DNA from: a virus
IMG/VR virus record: IMGVR_UViG_3300018083_000130
Span: 1 to 20,087 of that record
Length of the DNA stretch: 20,087 bases
Direction: 5' to 3' (one strand)
The position numbers were made by a program, and so were the translations under genes. The notes beneath the pieces were generated by a model. It was not told the DNA's origin. It was given only the letters and a program-made list of their open reading frames with translations, and did not search any database. This document shows positions 1 to 5,825 of the stretch, piece after piece (within the stretch, counting starts at the first letter, position 1; every line of letters begins with the position of its first letter).

Positions 1-516
1 CGTCTCTTGCCAGCTTTTACCGAGTAGATCGCTCGACACCTTCCCGGCGATGTTCTGGTCATTCATCCCGGACAGGGCCTTCGCCACATCCACCATCACG
101 TCGGCCGCATCGCGGCCGTCGTTGACATCAATCCCCAGCGCCTTGAACAGGTTCTGCTTGCCAACATCACCAAGGCGCGCCTCGCCGAGCGATTTGCCAA
201 GTCTGGCCACCGACACGGCGATCGTGTCGAGCGACGTGCCCGCCAGGCGCGCGGGCTCTTCCATGCCGGAGATCTTCTCGGCGGTGGTGCCGGCGATCGT
301 GGCCAGATCCTTGTAGCGCGCGGTGGTCTCGGTCGCGCTCATGATCATCGAGGCGAACTGTTGAACGCCAACAGCCGCCGCCAAGGTCGAAAAAATGCCC
401 TGAGTGTTGAGGAACTGGTTGCCCAGGCCCTGCAGGGCCTTCTCGGTTTCCTTGAATACGCCGCTCGCCGCGTTGTTAGCGGTCAGGCGGAAGTCGATGT
501 TCCGGTTTTCAGACAT
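1..516 (-). CDS. Phage tail tape measure protein, N-terminal part (3' end outside window)
   Basis: The frame opens at ATG 516 and stays open to the left edge, giving the first 172 residues (MSENRNIDFRLTANNAASG...). Tape measure proteins set tail length, line the tail lumen and help DNA enter the host. The start resembles the N-terminal tape-measure domain: a short beta-type opening, an 'F-K-E-T-E-K-A-L' helix, then Ala/Gly-rich helices with 'A-R-Y-K-D-L-A-T-I-A-G' and 'L-A-G-T-S-L-D-T-I-A-V-S'. It follows the frameshifted chaperone gene, the standard place for a lambda gpH equivalent. There is no clear Shine-Dalgarno sequence ahead of ATG 516. The chaperone fusion stops only 12 bases upstream, so translation may be coupled. 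The family is a confident call from composition plus position; most of the protein lies outside the window. Confidence 0.85.
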   Translation of the reverse strand, partial: MSENRNIDFRLTANNAASGVFKETEKALQGLGNQFLNTQGIFSTLAAAVGVQQFASMIMSATETTARYKDLATIAGTTAEKISGMEEPARLAGTSLDTIAVSVARLGKSLGEARLGDVGKQNLFKALGIDVNDGRDAADVMVDVAKALSGMNDQNIAGKVSSDLLGKSWQET

Positions 517-528
517 GGGGGTTTTCTG

Positions 529-1217
529 TCAGCGCGTCTCGCGTCGCAGCTTCTCGGCCTGCTCGGCCTGCGCCTTGGCGTCCAGGTCCGAGAGGATCTC
601 CATCGCGTCGATGTAGTAGTGCGGCTGATCGAGCAGGCCGCCGGCGTGGGGCAGCAGGCGGTTCTTGTAGTGCGTGTACATGCGGAGCAGGTAGCGGGAC
701 TGCTGTGTGATCATCGGCAGCAGGCAAGTGCGGCTTTCGATGACCCCACGGATCACCCACTTGGCAAACGGCGCGGGCCGGGACGCATCGCAGTGCCGCC
801 CCCAGGAGCAGGTCTCGCAGCGGAACAACTCCGCGTTGTGTCCCACCTCGAGGGCGATTACGAGGTTTTTTTTTCCTCCGGCTGCACGTAGCTCGCCGTG
901 AGTATCTGCATCGCCAGCTCGACGCGCAATGCGTAGTCGAGCATGCCAAAATTCGCAGGCACGAAGGCGACCGGCCCACGGTCGTTGGCGAAGTTTTCCC
1001 AATCCACCAGACCGTAGCCGAGGGCGAGCTCCAGCCCCCTGCCGGTCATGCCTTTGATCATGCGGGCCGTGGTGTCGAACTCGAGCTCGGGCACCAGGTA
1101 GCCCTGCTCGGTGCCGTCGAGGCCCCGGATCTTGAAGCGCGTCGGATTCGGCGCGCCGTCCTCCACGCGCGGCGTGTACCAGAACGCCGCGAAGGGGTTG
1201 AGTGCTTTGATGGCCAC
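529..1217 (-). CDS. Tail assembly chaperone, G-T type fusion made by -1 frameshift
   Basis: This is the long form of the tail chaperone. It starts at GTG 1217 and shifts -1 at the A9 run (866-874), reading on to the stop at 529. The expected product is 229 residues: 117 shared with the short form plus 112 from the second frame. In lambda-like phages the short form (G) and the frameshifted form (GT) coat the tape measure protein and recruit tail tube subunits. The second frame has no good start of its own downstream of the slip site. It begins N-L-V-I-A-L-E-V-G and ends in a charged helix (A-E-Q-A-E-K-L-R-R-E-T-R). It holds a cysteine cluster, F-R-C-E-T-C-S-W-G-R-H-C, that could bind metal. 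Position between tail tube and tape measure genes fits exactly. The shift is inferred from sequence and synteny. Confidence 0.82.
858..1217 (-). CDS. Tail assembly chaperone, short form (G-like)
   Basis: A 119-residue protein starting with GTG (MAIKALNPFAAFWYTP...). It ends three codons after the A-run in the zero frame, with last residues P-E-E-K-K-T-S. The middle contains a compact alpha/beta-looking region (T-R-F-K-I-R-G-L-D-G-T-E-Q-G-Y, then F-D-T-T-A-R-M-I-K-G-M-T-G-R-G-L-E-L-A-L). This resembles phage tail chaperone N-domains that start with a phrase about converting a substrate stretch. It is the default product when no frameshift occurs and should be the more abundant form, as in lambda. 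The preceding tail tube gene stops 7 bases upstream; there is only a weak 'GAG' ribosome site, so reinitiation from the tail tube gene is plausible. Family assignment rests on position and on the overlapping second frame more than on sequence identity. Confidence 0.8.
   Translation of the reverse strand: MAIKALNPFAAFWYTPRVEDGAPNPTRFKIRGLDGTEQGYLVPELEFDTTARMIKGMTGRGLELALGYGLVDWENFANDRGPVAFVPANFGMLDYALRVELAMQILTASYVQPEEKKTS
866..874 (-). promoter_or_regulatory. A9 slippery sequence for -1 frameshifting in the tail chaperone
   Basis: Nine consecutive A residues on the coding strand, read in frame 0 as GAA AAA AAA ACC TCG then TAA. They contain the -1 slippery heptamer A AAA AAA. A GGAGG lies immediately upstream. 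Just downstream, CCTCG can pair with CGAGG around a 10-base loop. The zero frame stops at 858-860, and the -1 frame stays open to 529. A run of nine A can also cause RNA polymerase slippage, so ribosomal and transcriptional routes to the same fusion are both possible. Confidence 0.8.
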
Positions 1218-1224
1218 GGGTCGC

Positions 1225-2157
1225 TCAGGTGAAGGCGAGCGAGACTTCGTCGTCGCCGGTGGATTCCGCGGCCGAGAACTTCATCTCGAAGGTGGCGACG
1301 TTGTTGCGGTTGCCGCGGCCGACCTCGGTATGAGTGATCGCCGGCATCTGGACGCGGTAGATGTTGCCGGCCGTGCCGCCGATGGTGCCGGTGTCAAGCG
1401 CCATCGCAGCGCCGGTCTGCCACTTGCTGATGAAGTTGTAGGTTGCGATCAGCACCCGCGCTGGGTCGAACGAGCCGGTGACGTTGCGGCCGACGATGGT
1501 CACTTCTCCATAGCCGTCCGCCGCCGCCATGCTCTCCGGCATCGCGACTTCGACGCCGAGGTCGAACGCGAGCTTGGCGATCACGGCCGCAAACGTATCA
1601 GCCTGGAACGGCACGTTGAGCAGCGGCGCCGGCGACGTGGAATCGTAGGTCGCCGCCGGCAGCGCGACGTCGGTCACACTGACGAAGTGCCCGGTGAATT
1701 CCCAGTTGTAATATCCGACCGACCCGACCGCCAGTTCGACGTTGCCCTTGCCGCGGGCGCCGGTCATCTTCAGCAACAGGCCATCGTCGTAGAAGTAGCC
1801 GGTGGTGGACTTGATGCTCGCCTGCACCGAAGTCGGCTTGTAGGTGACGGATACACCACCGACGATGGTCTCCGCCCAGCCGCTCGCCCGCAGCAGCGGC
1901 GCGATCTCCGGCGCGGTGCCCGCGGCGCCGGAGCCCTTGATCTCTGTCTTGCCGCTGACGGTGATGAGGGTGCCCGCGTAGATCGGCTTCATCGCGGCGA
2001 GCGATGCGCGGATCGGCTTCCGCTGAACCATGCGCGAGTTGCTGAAGCTCCACTTGAGGTCCTCGCACATGATCGCGTCGGTGCCGGCGACCGGGGTGGA
2101 GTCGGTGTTGTACGTGCTCTCATCCTTGAAAAGAGCGACTGCGCGCCTGTCGAGCAT
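1225..2157 (-). CDS. Major tail tube protein (lambda gpV-like position)
   Basis: A 310-residue protein (MLDRRAVALFKDESTYNTDSTP...) with a strong AAAGGAG ribosome site 7 bases before ATG 2157. Tail tube proteins stack as hexameric rings to form the tail shaft. The opening 'A-L-F-K-D-E-S-T-Y-N-T-D-S-T-P-V-A-G-T-D-A' is typical of phage tail tube proteins. So are the following basic patch (M-V-Q-R-K-P-I-R-A-S-L) and the later 'V-E-L-A-V-G-S-V-G-Y-Y-N-W-E-F-T-G-H-F', 'G-S-F-D-P-A-R-V-L' and C-terminal 'A-T-F-E-M-K-F'. The protein reads as beta-rich and lacks long helices or membrane segments. Its place between the tail terminator and chaperone genes supports the call. At 310 residues it is longer than lambda gpV and may include an added C-terminal domain. 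Confidence 0.85.
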   Translation of the reverse strand: MLDRRAVALFKDESTYNTDSTPVAGTDAIMCEDLKWSFSNSRMVQRKPIRASLAAMKPIYAGTLITVSGKTEIKGSGAAGTAPEIAPLLRASGWAETIVGGVSVTYKPTSVQASIKSTTGYFYDDGLLLKMTGARGKGNVELAVGSVGYYNWEFTGHFVSVTDVALPAATYDSTSPAPLLNVPFQADTFAAVIAKLAFDLGVEVAMPESMAAADGYGEVTIVGRNVTGSFDPARVLIATYNFISKWQTGAAMALDTGTIGGTAGNIYRVQMPAITHTEVGRGNRNNVATFEMKFSAAESTGDDEVSLAFT

Positions 2158-2161
2158 GGTG

Positions 2162-2338
2162 TTACTCCTTTACGTTGTCCGTCGTGGTTGTGCTGGCGGC
2201 GGGCGCGTCGTGGCCCGGCTCCGTTCTCCGCTTCGCGCCCTTGCGCGGCACGGCTTCGTTCGTTGATGGATTCAACGTGATGGTCTGGCGTTGACGCACT
2301 GGCGCTGCCGGCGGCTTCACGGGTTTTGCTTCACTCAT
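2162..2338 (-). CDS. Small hypothetical tail-module protein
   Basis: A 58-residue, proline- and lysine/arginine-rich protein (MSEAKPVKPPAAPVRQRQTITL...). I choose ATG 2338 because GAAGGAG lies 8 bases upstream; an in-frame GTG at 2353 would overlap that ribosome site. It has no membrane segment, cysteine or recognisable motif, and the low-complexity composition suggests it is largely disordered. It sits between the tail terminator gene, whose stop is 11 bases upstream, and the tail tube gene, which starts 4 bases downstream. It could be a small accessory virion or assembly protein. I do not recognise a family. Confidence 0.6.
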   Translation of the reverse strand: MSEAKPVKPPAAPVRQRQTITLNPSTNEAVPRKGAKRRTEPGHDAPAASTTTTDNVKE

Positions 2339-2349
2339 GGCGATCTCCT

Positions 2350-2793
2350 TCACGCGCTCGGGTCGAGCCGCGAGCGGCGGTATCTCACGCGGTACTGCAG
2401 TTCCATCGCCGCGGCGGGCTTCGCCAGGTCGCCGCTGACCTGCGGGCGAATCGCGCCCAGCTCGACTATCGCGTGCACGAAGGCGAGGCCGAGCGTGTAG
2501 TCCGCCACCAGCGCGATGTTCACTTCCTTGCGGATCTGGTTGAACAGCGTCTCGACGTTGGCCGCGCTGTCATGCACGAACGCTTCCACCGTCACGTCGA
2601 GATCGGAGTCAAGCAACTGGTGAGCCCACGGCTCGACAATCGTGTCCGCGCCCATCGCCACCCGCAGCGCCGGCGTGCTTCCTTCCGGGATCGGCTCGCC
2701 GCGGCCGCGGTCAACCCTGGTGCCAGTGGTGGCAAGCCCCGTCACCAGGGCCTGCATGGCCGCCATGACTTGTTCAGCGCGATGCAGAGCCAT
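2350..2793 (-). CDS. Tail terminator protein, gpU-like
   Basis: A 147-residue protein (MALHRAEQVMAAMQALVTGL...) with a G-rich ribosome site (GGGGGATAA) before ATG 2793. In lambda, gpU caps the finished tail as a hexamer and provides the surface for head joining. The layout matches that family: an N-terminal helix with 'V-M-A-A-M-Q-A-L-V', a beta strand region with 'P-A-L-R-V-A-M-G-A-D', a central strand 'D-L-D-V-T-V-E-A-F-V-H', a helix with 'V-E-T-L-F-N-Q-I-R-K-E-V', and a final strand 'M-E-L-Q-Y-R-V-R-Y-R'. Its length is close to lambda gpU (about 130). It lies one gene ahead of the tail tube gene and one behind the FII-like gene. The gpZ gene expected between FII and U is absent here. Confidence 0.72.
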   Translation of the reverse strand: MALHRAEQVMAAMQALVTGLATTGTRVDRGRGEPIPEGSTPALRVAMGADTIVEPWAHQLLDSDLDVTVEAFVHDSAANVETLFNQIRKEVNIALVADYTLGLAFVHAIVELGAIRPQVSGDLAKPAAAMELQYRVRYRRSRLDPSA

Positions 2794-2810
2794 TTATCCC
2801 CCGAGAGGCG

Positions 2811-3095
2811 TCACGGCGCTTCCAGCTGCAGCAGCACGAACGCCCCGTCGCCTTCGGGCTCGTAGCCCTTGATGGTGTAGACGATGGTGGTGCCAACGCG
2901 GGTGAAGGTCTTGCCGATGTCGCCCGCGGCGACGTCGGCGGCCTTCGCCAGCGCCACCGGGTTGGTGCCGGCAATGCCGAGCTGCGACAGGTAGGCCGCA
3001 TCGAAGATCGCCGTCACCCCGCCCGCCGCCCCGCCCTGCAGCGTGAACGCCTCGCCCCAGTCGGCGAAGAAGGGGGAGAGGTCTTCGGTGAACAT
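2811..3095 (-). CDS. Head-tail joining protein, gpFII-like
   Basis: A 94-residue protein (MFTEDLSPFFADWGEAFTLQ...). I choose ATG 3095 because AGGAGAG lies just upstream; the open frame extends further back but there it is only an arginine-rich shadow of the previous gene. The pattern of a short N-terminal helix, 'V-T-A-I-F-D-A-A-Y', a middle with 'P-V-A-L-A-K-A-A-D-V', then 'G-K-T-F-T-R-V-G-T-T-I-V-Y-T-I-K-G-Y-E-P-E-G-D-G' and a closing strand matches the small beta-barrel head-tail connectors. In those proteins the 'G-x-x-Y-x-I-x-x-x-x-P-x-G-D-G' stretch is a common signature. In lambda, FII forms the ring between connector and tail. Position between head and tail modules agrees. Confidence 0.7.
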   Translation of the reverse strand: MFTEDLSPFFADWGEAFTLQGGAAGGVTAIFDAAYLSQLGIAGTNPVALAKAADVAAGDIGKTFTRVGTTIVYTIKGYEPEGDGAFVLLQLEAP

Positions 3096-3123
3096 GCGCC
3101 TCTCTCCTCTCGCCTCTCCGGGA

Positions 3124-3501
3124 CTAGGTCGTGTACTTCGGGTGGTACTTGATGTTGACCGCCACCAGCGATGGGCCGGTGACGATGGTACCGACGCAGC
3201 GCACCCAGCCACGCACCGCGCTGGCGTTGACGGTCCGCTTCTGGACCTGGTTGGCCGCGCCCGAGGCATACGCGCCCTCGTTCGGCGTGATGCCGGCGGC
3301 GCCGGTGCCGGAGCCGTCGGTCGCGTCCTCGATGGTCCAGGTGATCGAGCCGGTCATGGCTCCGACCTGGTTGGTGAAGACGATGTCGCCTTCGGCCGCG
3401 CGCGCGTCAATCCACGCGCTGGTGGCCGCCGCGGTGTTCGCGGCCGATGCGGGGTCGAGCAGCTTTACAACCGCCGCCGCCTGTCCTTGATTGCCCATCA
3501 T
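3124..3501 (-). CDS. Putative virion structural or decoration protein
   Basis: A 125-residue protein (MMGNQGQAAAVVKLLDPASA...) with AAAGGAG 7 bases before ATG 3501; a second ATG follows directly. It is rich in Ala, Gly, Thr and Val and reads as a beta-sandwich: 'W-I-D-A-R-A-A-E-G-D-I-V-F-T-N-Q-V-G', 'G-S-I-T-W-T-I-E-D-A-T-D-G-S-G', and 'R-G-W-V-R-C-V-G-T-I-V-T-G-P-S-L-V-A-V-N'. Proteins of this pattern ('sum over a stretch with random error' type beta domains following capsid genes) are common in phages and usually annotated as hypothetical structural. It is the first gene after the terminator that closes the head module, so it may be transcribed with tail genes. The strong ribosome site suggests it is made in quantity. 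Decoration or neck protein are both possible. Confidence 0.6.
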   Translation of the reverse strand: MMGNQGQAAAVVKLLDPASAANTAAATSAWIDARAAEGDIVFTNQVGAMTGSITWTIEDATDGSGTGAAGITPNEGAYASGAANQVQKRTVNASAVRGWVRCVGTIVTGPSLVAVNIKYHPKYTT

Positions 3502-3536
3502 GTTCGTTCTCCTTTATCGAGTGAGACTGCGCATTC

Positions 3537-3565
3537 AAAAAAAGCCCCGCCGGAGCAGGGCTTTT
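3537..3565 (-). terminator. Intrinsic terminator at the end of the head module
   Basis: In the minus-strand transcript an 11-bp stem (AAAAGCCCUGC with GCGGGGCUUUU) closes a UCCG tetraloop and runs straight into a tract of seven U. One pair in the stem is U-G wobble in this direction, but would be a C-A mismatch in the plus direction, which supports use on the minus strand. It sits between the small capsid-adjacent gene (stop at 3583) and the putative structural gene (start at 3501). Confidence 0.85.
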
Positions 3566-3582
3566 GATTAAGGCGCGTACGA

Positions 3583-3792
3583 TCAGACCAGCTTGCCGCC
3601 CCTGGGATCCAGCTTTTTCGATTCCAGCGCCTCCTTAGCGTCAGAATTTGGATCGTGAGGCTCGGCCTTCTTCGCGGCGATCATCTCGGACGCGAAGATT
3701 TTCGGAAGCTCTACGACAGTTCCGACCGTGGTCGGTTTTTTGTCGAAGTAGAACGCGCGTACCACGCGCACTTTCGTAACCTGCAATTGCAT
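3583..3792 (-). CDS. Small capsid-adjacent phage protein
   Basis: A 69-residue protein (MQLQVTKVRVVRAFYFDKKP...) starting at ATG 3792, which has AGGAG 6 bases upstream; a longer in-frame opening reaches back into the capsid gene and looks like a shadow. The body reads 'V-R-V-V-R-A-F-Y-F-D-K-K-P-T-T-V-G-T-V-V-E-L-P-K-I-F-A-S-E-M-I-A-A-K-K-A-E'. This is a well-worn pattern in tailed phages: a short beta unit with a 'G-x-x-V-x-L-P' turn and a helix 'A-x-x-x-I-A-A-x-K-A'. Such genes usually lie just after the major capsid gene. The role is not known to me; a head completion or capsid accessory role, as for lambda FI, fits the position. It is the last gene before the terminator. Confidence 0.68.
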   Translation of the reverse strand: MQLQVTKVRVVRAFYFDKKPTTVGTVVELPKIFASEMIAAKKAEPHDPNSDAKEALESKKLDPRGGKLV

Positions 3793-3867
3793 GTGATTCT
3801 CCTGTGTACTGCCGGCGACGAGCGCCGAGCCCGCCGCCGTCAGGGCCATTTCGGGGCCTGGGTTGGA

Positions 3868-5823
3868 TTAGGTGATGCTGGTTGCGCGGGAGAACGCGAA
3901 CGGACGGCGCACGCCGACGTCCATCGAGTAGATCGCACGCACGCCGATGATGCCCGCCTGGAAGTTGGCGTAGGGGTTGACCTCGACCTCGAGGACACCC
4001 CACTCGCCGACCACCACTTCCTGCCAGTCACCGAAGATCATCGAAGCCGCGGTGAGCTGGTTGGACGACATCGCCGGGATACCGAACAGCGAGCCATCCC
4101 AGGGGTTGCCCATCCACAGCCGGGTGGTACCGGTGGTCGGCAGTTCCGGGCGAGCCATCAGGAGCCCGGCGACCGCCGCCGTGGTGACGTACCCCGGACG
4201 GGCCGGAGTCACGTTGGACGTGGCAACGTCGGTCAAGAACTCGATGACGCCAGCCGCAGCCAGCGACGTGCCGGTTACGGATCCGATGCCAGCCGTGCCG
4301 GAAATGCCCGTCGGCTGGCCACCCGCGCCGGAGCCCTCGAGCACGCCCAGGTCCGCCGCGATCGCTGTGACCTGCGCGAGGTCGTCGGTGACGATCCCAT
4401 CCGCCGCCGGCGAGCTCTGCAGCAGCAACTGGCGGCTGATCTCGGTGTAGGCACCGACGTTCTTGGGAGTCAACGCCATCTGGACGAACGTCTGCTGGCT
4501 CTCGGTGATGGTGCTCGCCTCGTTCGCGAGCCACACCGCCGTCGCCGCTGCGCTCTGCCGCGGAACGGTGACGCTGCCCTGCAGGCCCGACAGCCGGCGG
4601 GCGCCCATGCGGAAGGCGACCGAGCGGTTGCGCAGCATCTCGATGAAACCGATGTTCTCGGTCCCGACCAGGAAGCCACCCGCGCCGGCAGTTGCGACGG
4701 TGAGGTCGCGTCGGCCGAGCGATGAGAGGTACTGCCGCACCTGGAGATCCAGCGGCCGCTCCATCACCTCGAAGGGAATGTAGAACCTGAAATCTTCGGC
4801 CACGCGCCCCAGCTTTTGCGCGACCGCTCGCGAGCACTCCAGCTCGAAGCCGGCGTTTTTCCAGTCCTTGGAAGACGCGGCGATAATTGCTCGAGACAGA
4901 CGGAAACTCTGCGTCTCGTCGGCGGTGAGACCGAGGCGGCTCGCGGGCTGCGGGTTGGTGCGGCCGCGCTCCTCCAGAATGCGCAGGATGTCCTCGGACA
5001 CCTGCTCGATCGCGTAGCCCTGCGAGATCCAGGCGTCGCGCATGCGGTCGTCGAGTTTGTTCGCCTTGCACAGGTTCTCGATCGCCCGGCGGCGGGCCTT
5101 TTCCATCTCCACCACGCTCATCTGCTGCACGGCTCGTTGCGCGCGTTCCACTGCGTCGCCTTGTGTTGCGGCTGCTGCGGCTGCTGCGGCCGCTGCTGTT
5201 GCTGCAGCTGCCGTATCGGCGGTTTGGGTCGCCGCGGCCCTTGCTTCGGTAGTCATAGTCGACTCCTGAGTTGTGGCGGAAACCGCCGGGTTAAGAACCT
5301 GATTTGCTGCCCGGCCCACGCCGACCGTGTGGTCGGCGGGGACCGTCACGAGGGACACCTCGAACGGTGTCCAGCGGGTGACCGTGTATTCGTCTTCCTC
5401 TTCCTTGCCGGTGCGGGTGAGCTTCATCTCGTCGCGGCTGTAGCCGACGGAGACGGAGGCGAGGATGCCGTCCTTGACGTCGCGGAAGACTTCGTCGGCA
5501 CGCTCGCTCTTGCCGAAGCGCACCGTGGCGCGCCCCTTCTTGTCGTCGTCCACGCGCGCGGACTCGACGACGCCCACCCAGTCGCCGGGATCGTGGTTGA
5601 CGAGCATGTTGGCGCGGCCGGACTTGAGCCGCTCCAGGTTGACCGAGCCTTTGGCGTGGGACAGGATCTCCTGCCCATACCACCGCAGCACCGGCTCCTC
5701 GGACGAGAACGCGAGCTCGACGGTGCGCTGGTCTTCCTTGACGCTGGCGCGGTCGAAGTGCGCCTCGAGGCGGTCGCGCCTGGCGAGGATGTCGGCAATG
5801 GTCGGCTTGGTGGCTGTCGTCAT
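3868..5823 (-). CDS. HK97-type prohead protease fused to major capsid protein
   Basis: A 651-residue fusion. Residues 1-175 form a U35-type prohead protease. Candidate catalytic residues are His77 (M-L-V-N-H-D-P-G), Ser125 (A-S-V-S-V-G-Y-S) and Glu155 in the typical 'P-F-E-V-S-L-V-T-V-P-A' motif. Residues 200-220 are a poly-alanine linker. Residues 222-300 are charged and helical, like the HK97 delta (scaffold) domain. About 360-651 is the HK97-fold capsid shell with 'G-G-F-L-V-G-T-E', 'F-R-M-G-A-R-R-L-S-G' and a C-terminal 'V-G-V-R-R-P-F-A-F-S'. Most phages keep protease and capsid as separate genes. I choose ATG 5823, with GAGGTGA five bases upstream; GTG 5829 is an alternative. The portal stop codon overlaps the ribosome site. 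An internal start at 5256 could make capsid protein without protease. Confidence 0.93.
   Translation of the reverse strand: MTTATKPTIADILARRDRLEAHFDRASVKEDQRTVELAFSSEEPVLRWYGQEILSHAKGSVNLERLKSGRANMLVNHDPGDWVGVVESARVDDDKKGRATVRFGKSERADEVFRDVKDGILASVSVGYSRDEMKLTRTGKEEEDEYTVTRWTPFEVSLVTVPADHTVGVGRAANQVLNPAVSATTQESTMTTEARAAATQTADTAAAATAAAAAAAAAATQGDAVERAQRAVQQMSVVEMEKARRRAIENLCKANKLDDRMRDAWISQGYAIEQVSEDILRILEERGRTNPQPASRLGLTADETQSFRLSRAIIAASSKDWKNAGFELECSRAVAQKLGRVAEDFRFYIPFEVMERPLDLQVRQYLSSLGRRDLTVATAGAGGFLVGTENIGFIEMLRNRSVAFRMGARRLSGLQGSVTVPRQSAAATAVWLANEASTITESQQTFVQMALTPKNVGAYTEISRQLLLQSSPAADGIVTDDLAQVTAIAADLGVLEGSGAGGQPTGISGTAGIGSVTGTSLAAAGVIEFLTDVATSNVTPARPGYVTTAAVAGLLMARPELPTTGTTRLWMGNPWDGSLFGIPAMSSNQLTAASMIFGDWQEVVVGEWGVLEVEVNPYANFQAGIIGVRAIYSMDVGVRRPFAFSRATSIT
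5164..5213 (-). repeat. GCN codon run encoding a poly-alanine linker
   Basis: A low-complexity stretch of GCA, GCG, GCC and GCT codons broken only by two Thr codons. It encodes most of residues 204-220 of the protease-capsid fusion, including ten consecutive Ala. It lies between protease and capsid domains and just after the internal start, so it is likely a helical spacer. Mixed codons argue against simple recent triplet expansion. Confidence 0.75.
5254..5267 (-). promoter_or_regulatory. Internal ribosome binding site and ATG for free capsid protein
   Basis: Within the protease-capsid gene, AGGAG (5267-5263) is followed after six bases by an in-frame ATG (5256-5254), codon 190 of the fusion. 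Starting here would give a 462-residue protein (MTTEARAAATQTADTA...) holding the linker, delta-like domain and capsid shell but no protease. This would let the phage make far more capsid protein than protease from one gene. The arrangement recalls the nested lambda C/Nu3 start. Confidence 0.72.
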
Positions 5824-5825
5824 GG

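Noticed and set aside
509-979. A minus-strand arginine- and proline-rich frame overlapping the chaperone
   Set aside because: It lies in the third frame, has no ribosome site and low-complexity basic composition; the other two frames are explained by the frameshift pair.
2774-3001. Serine/arginine-rich minus frame over the FII-like gene
   Set aside because: It is a frame shadow with no ribosome site, and the FII-like frame has a strong start and a coherent fold pattern.
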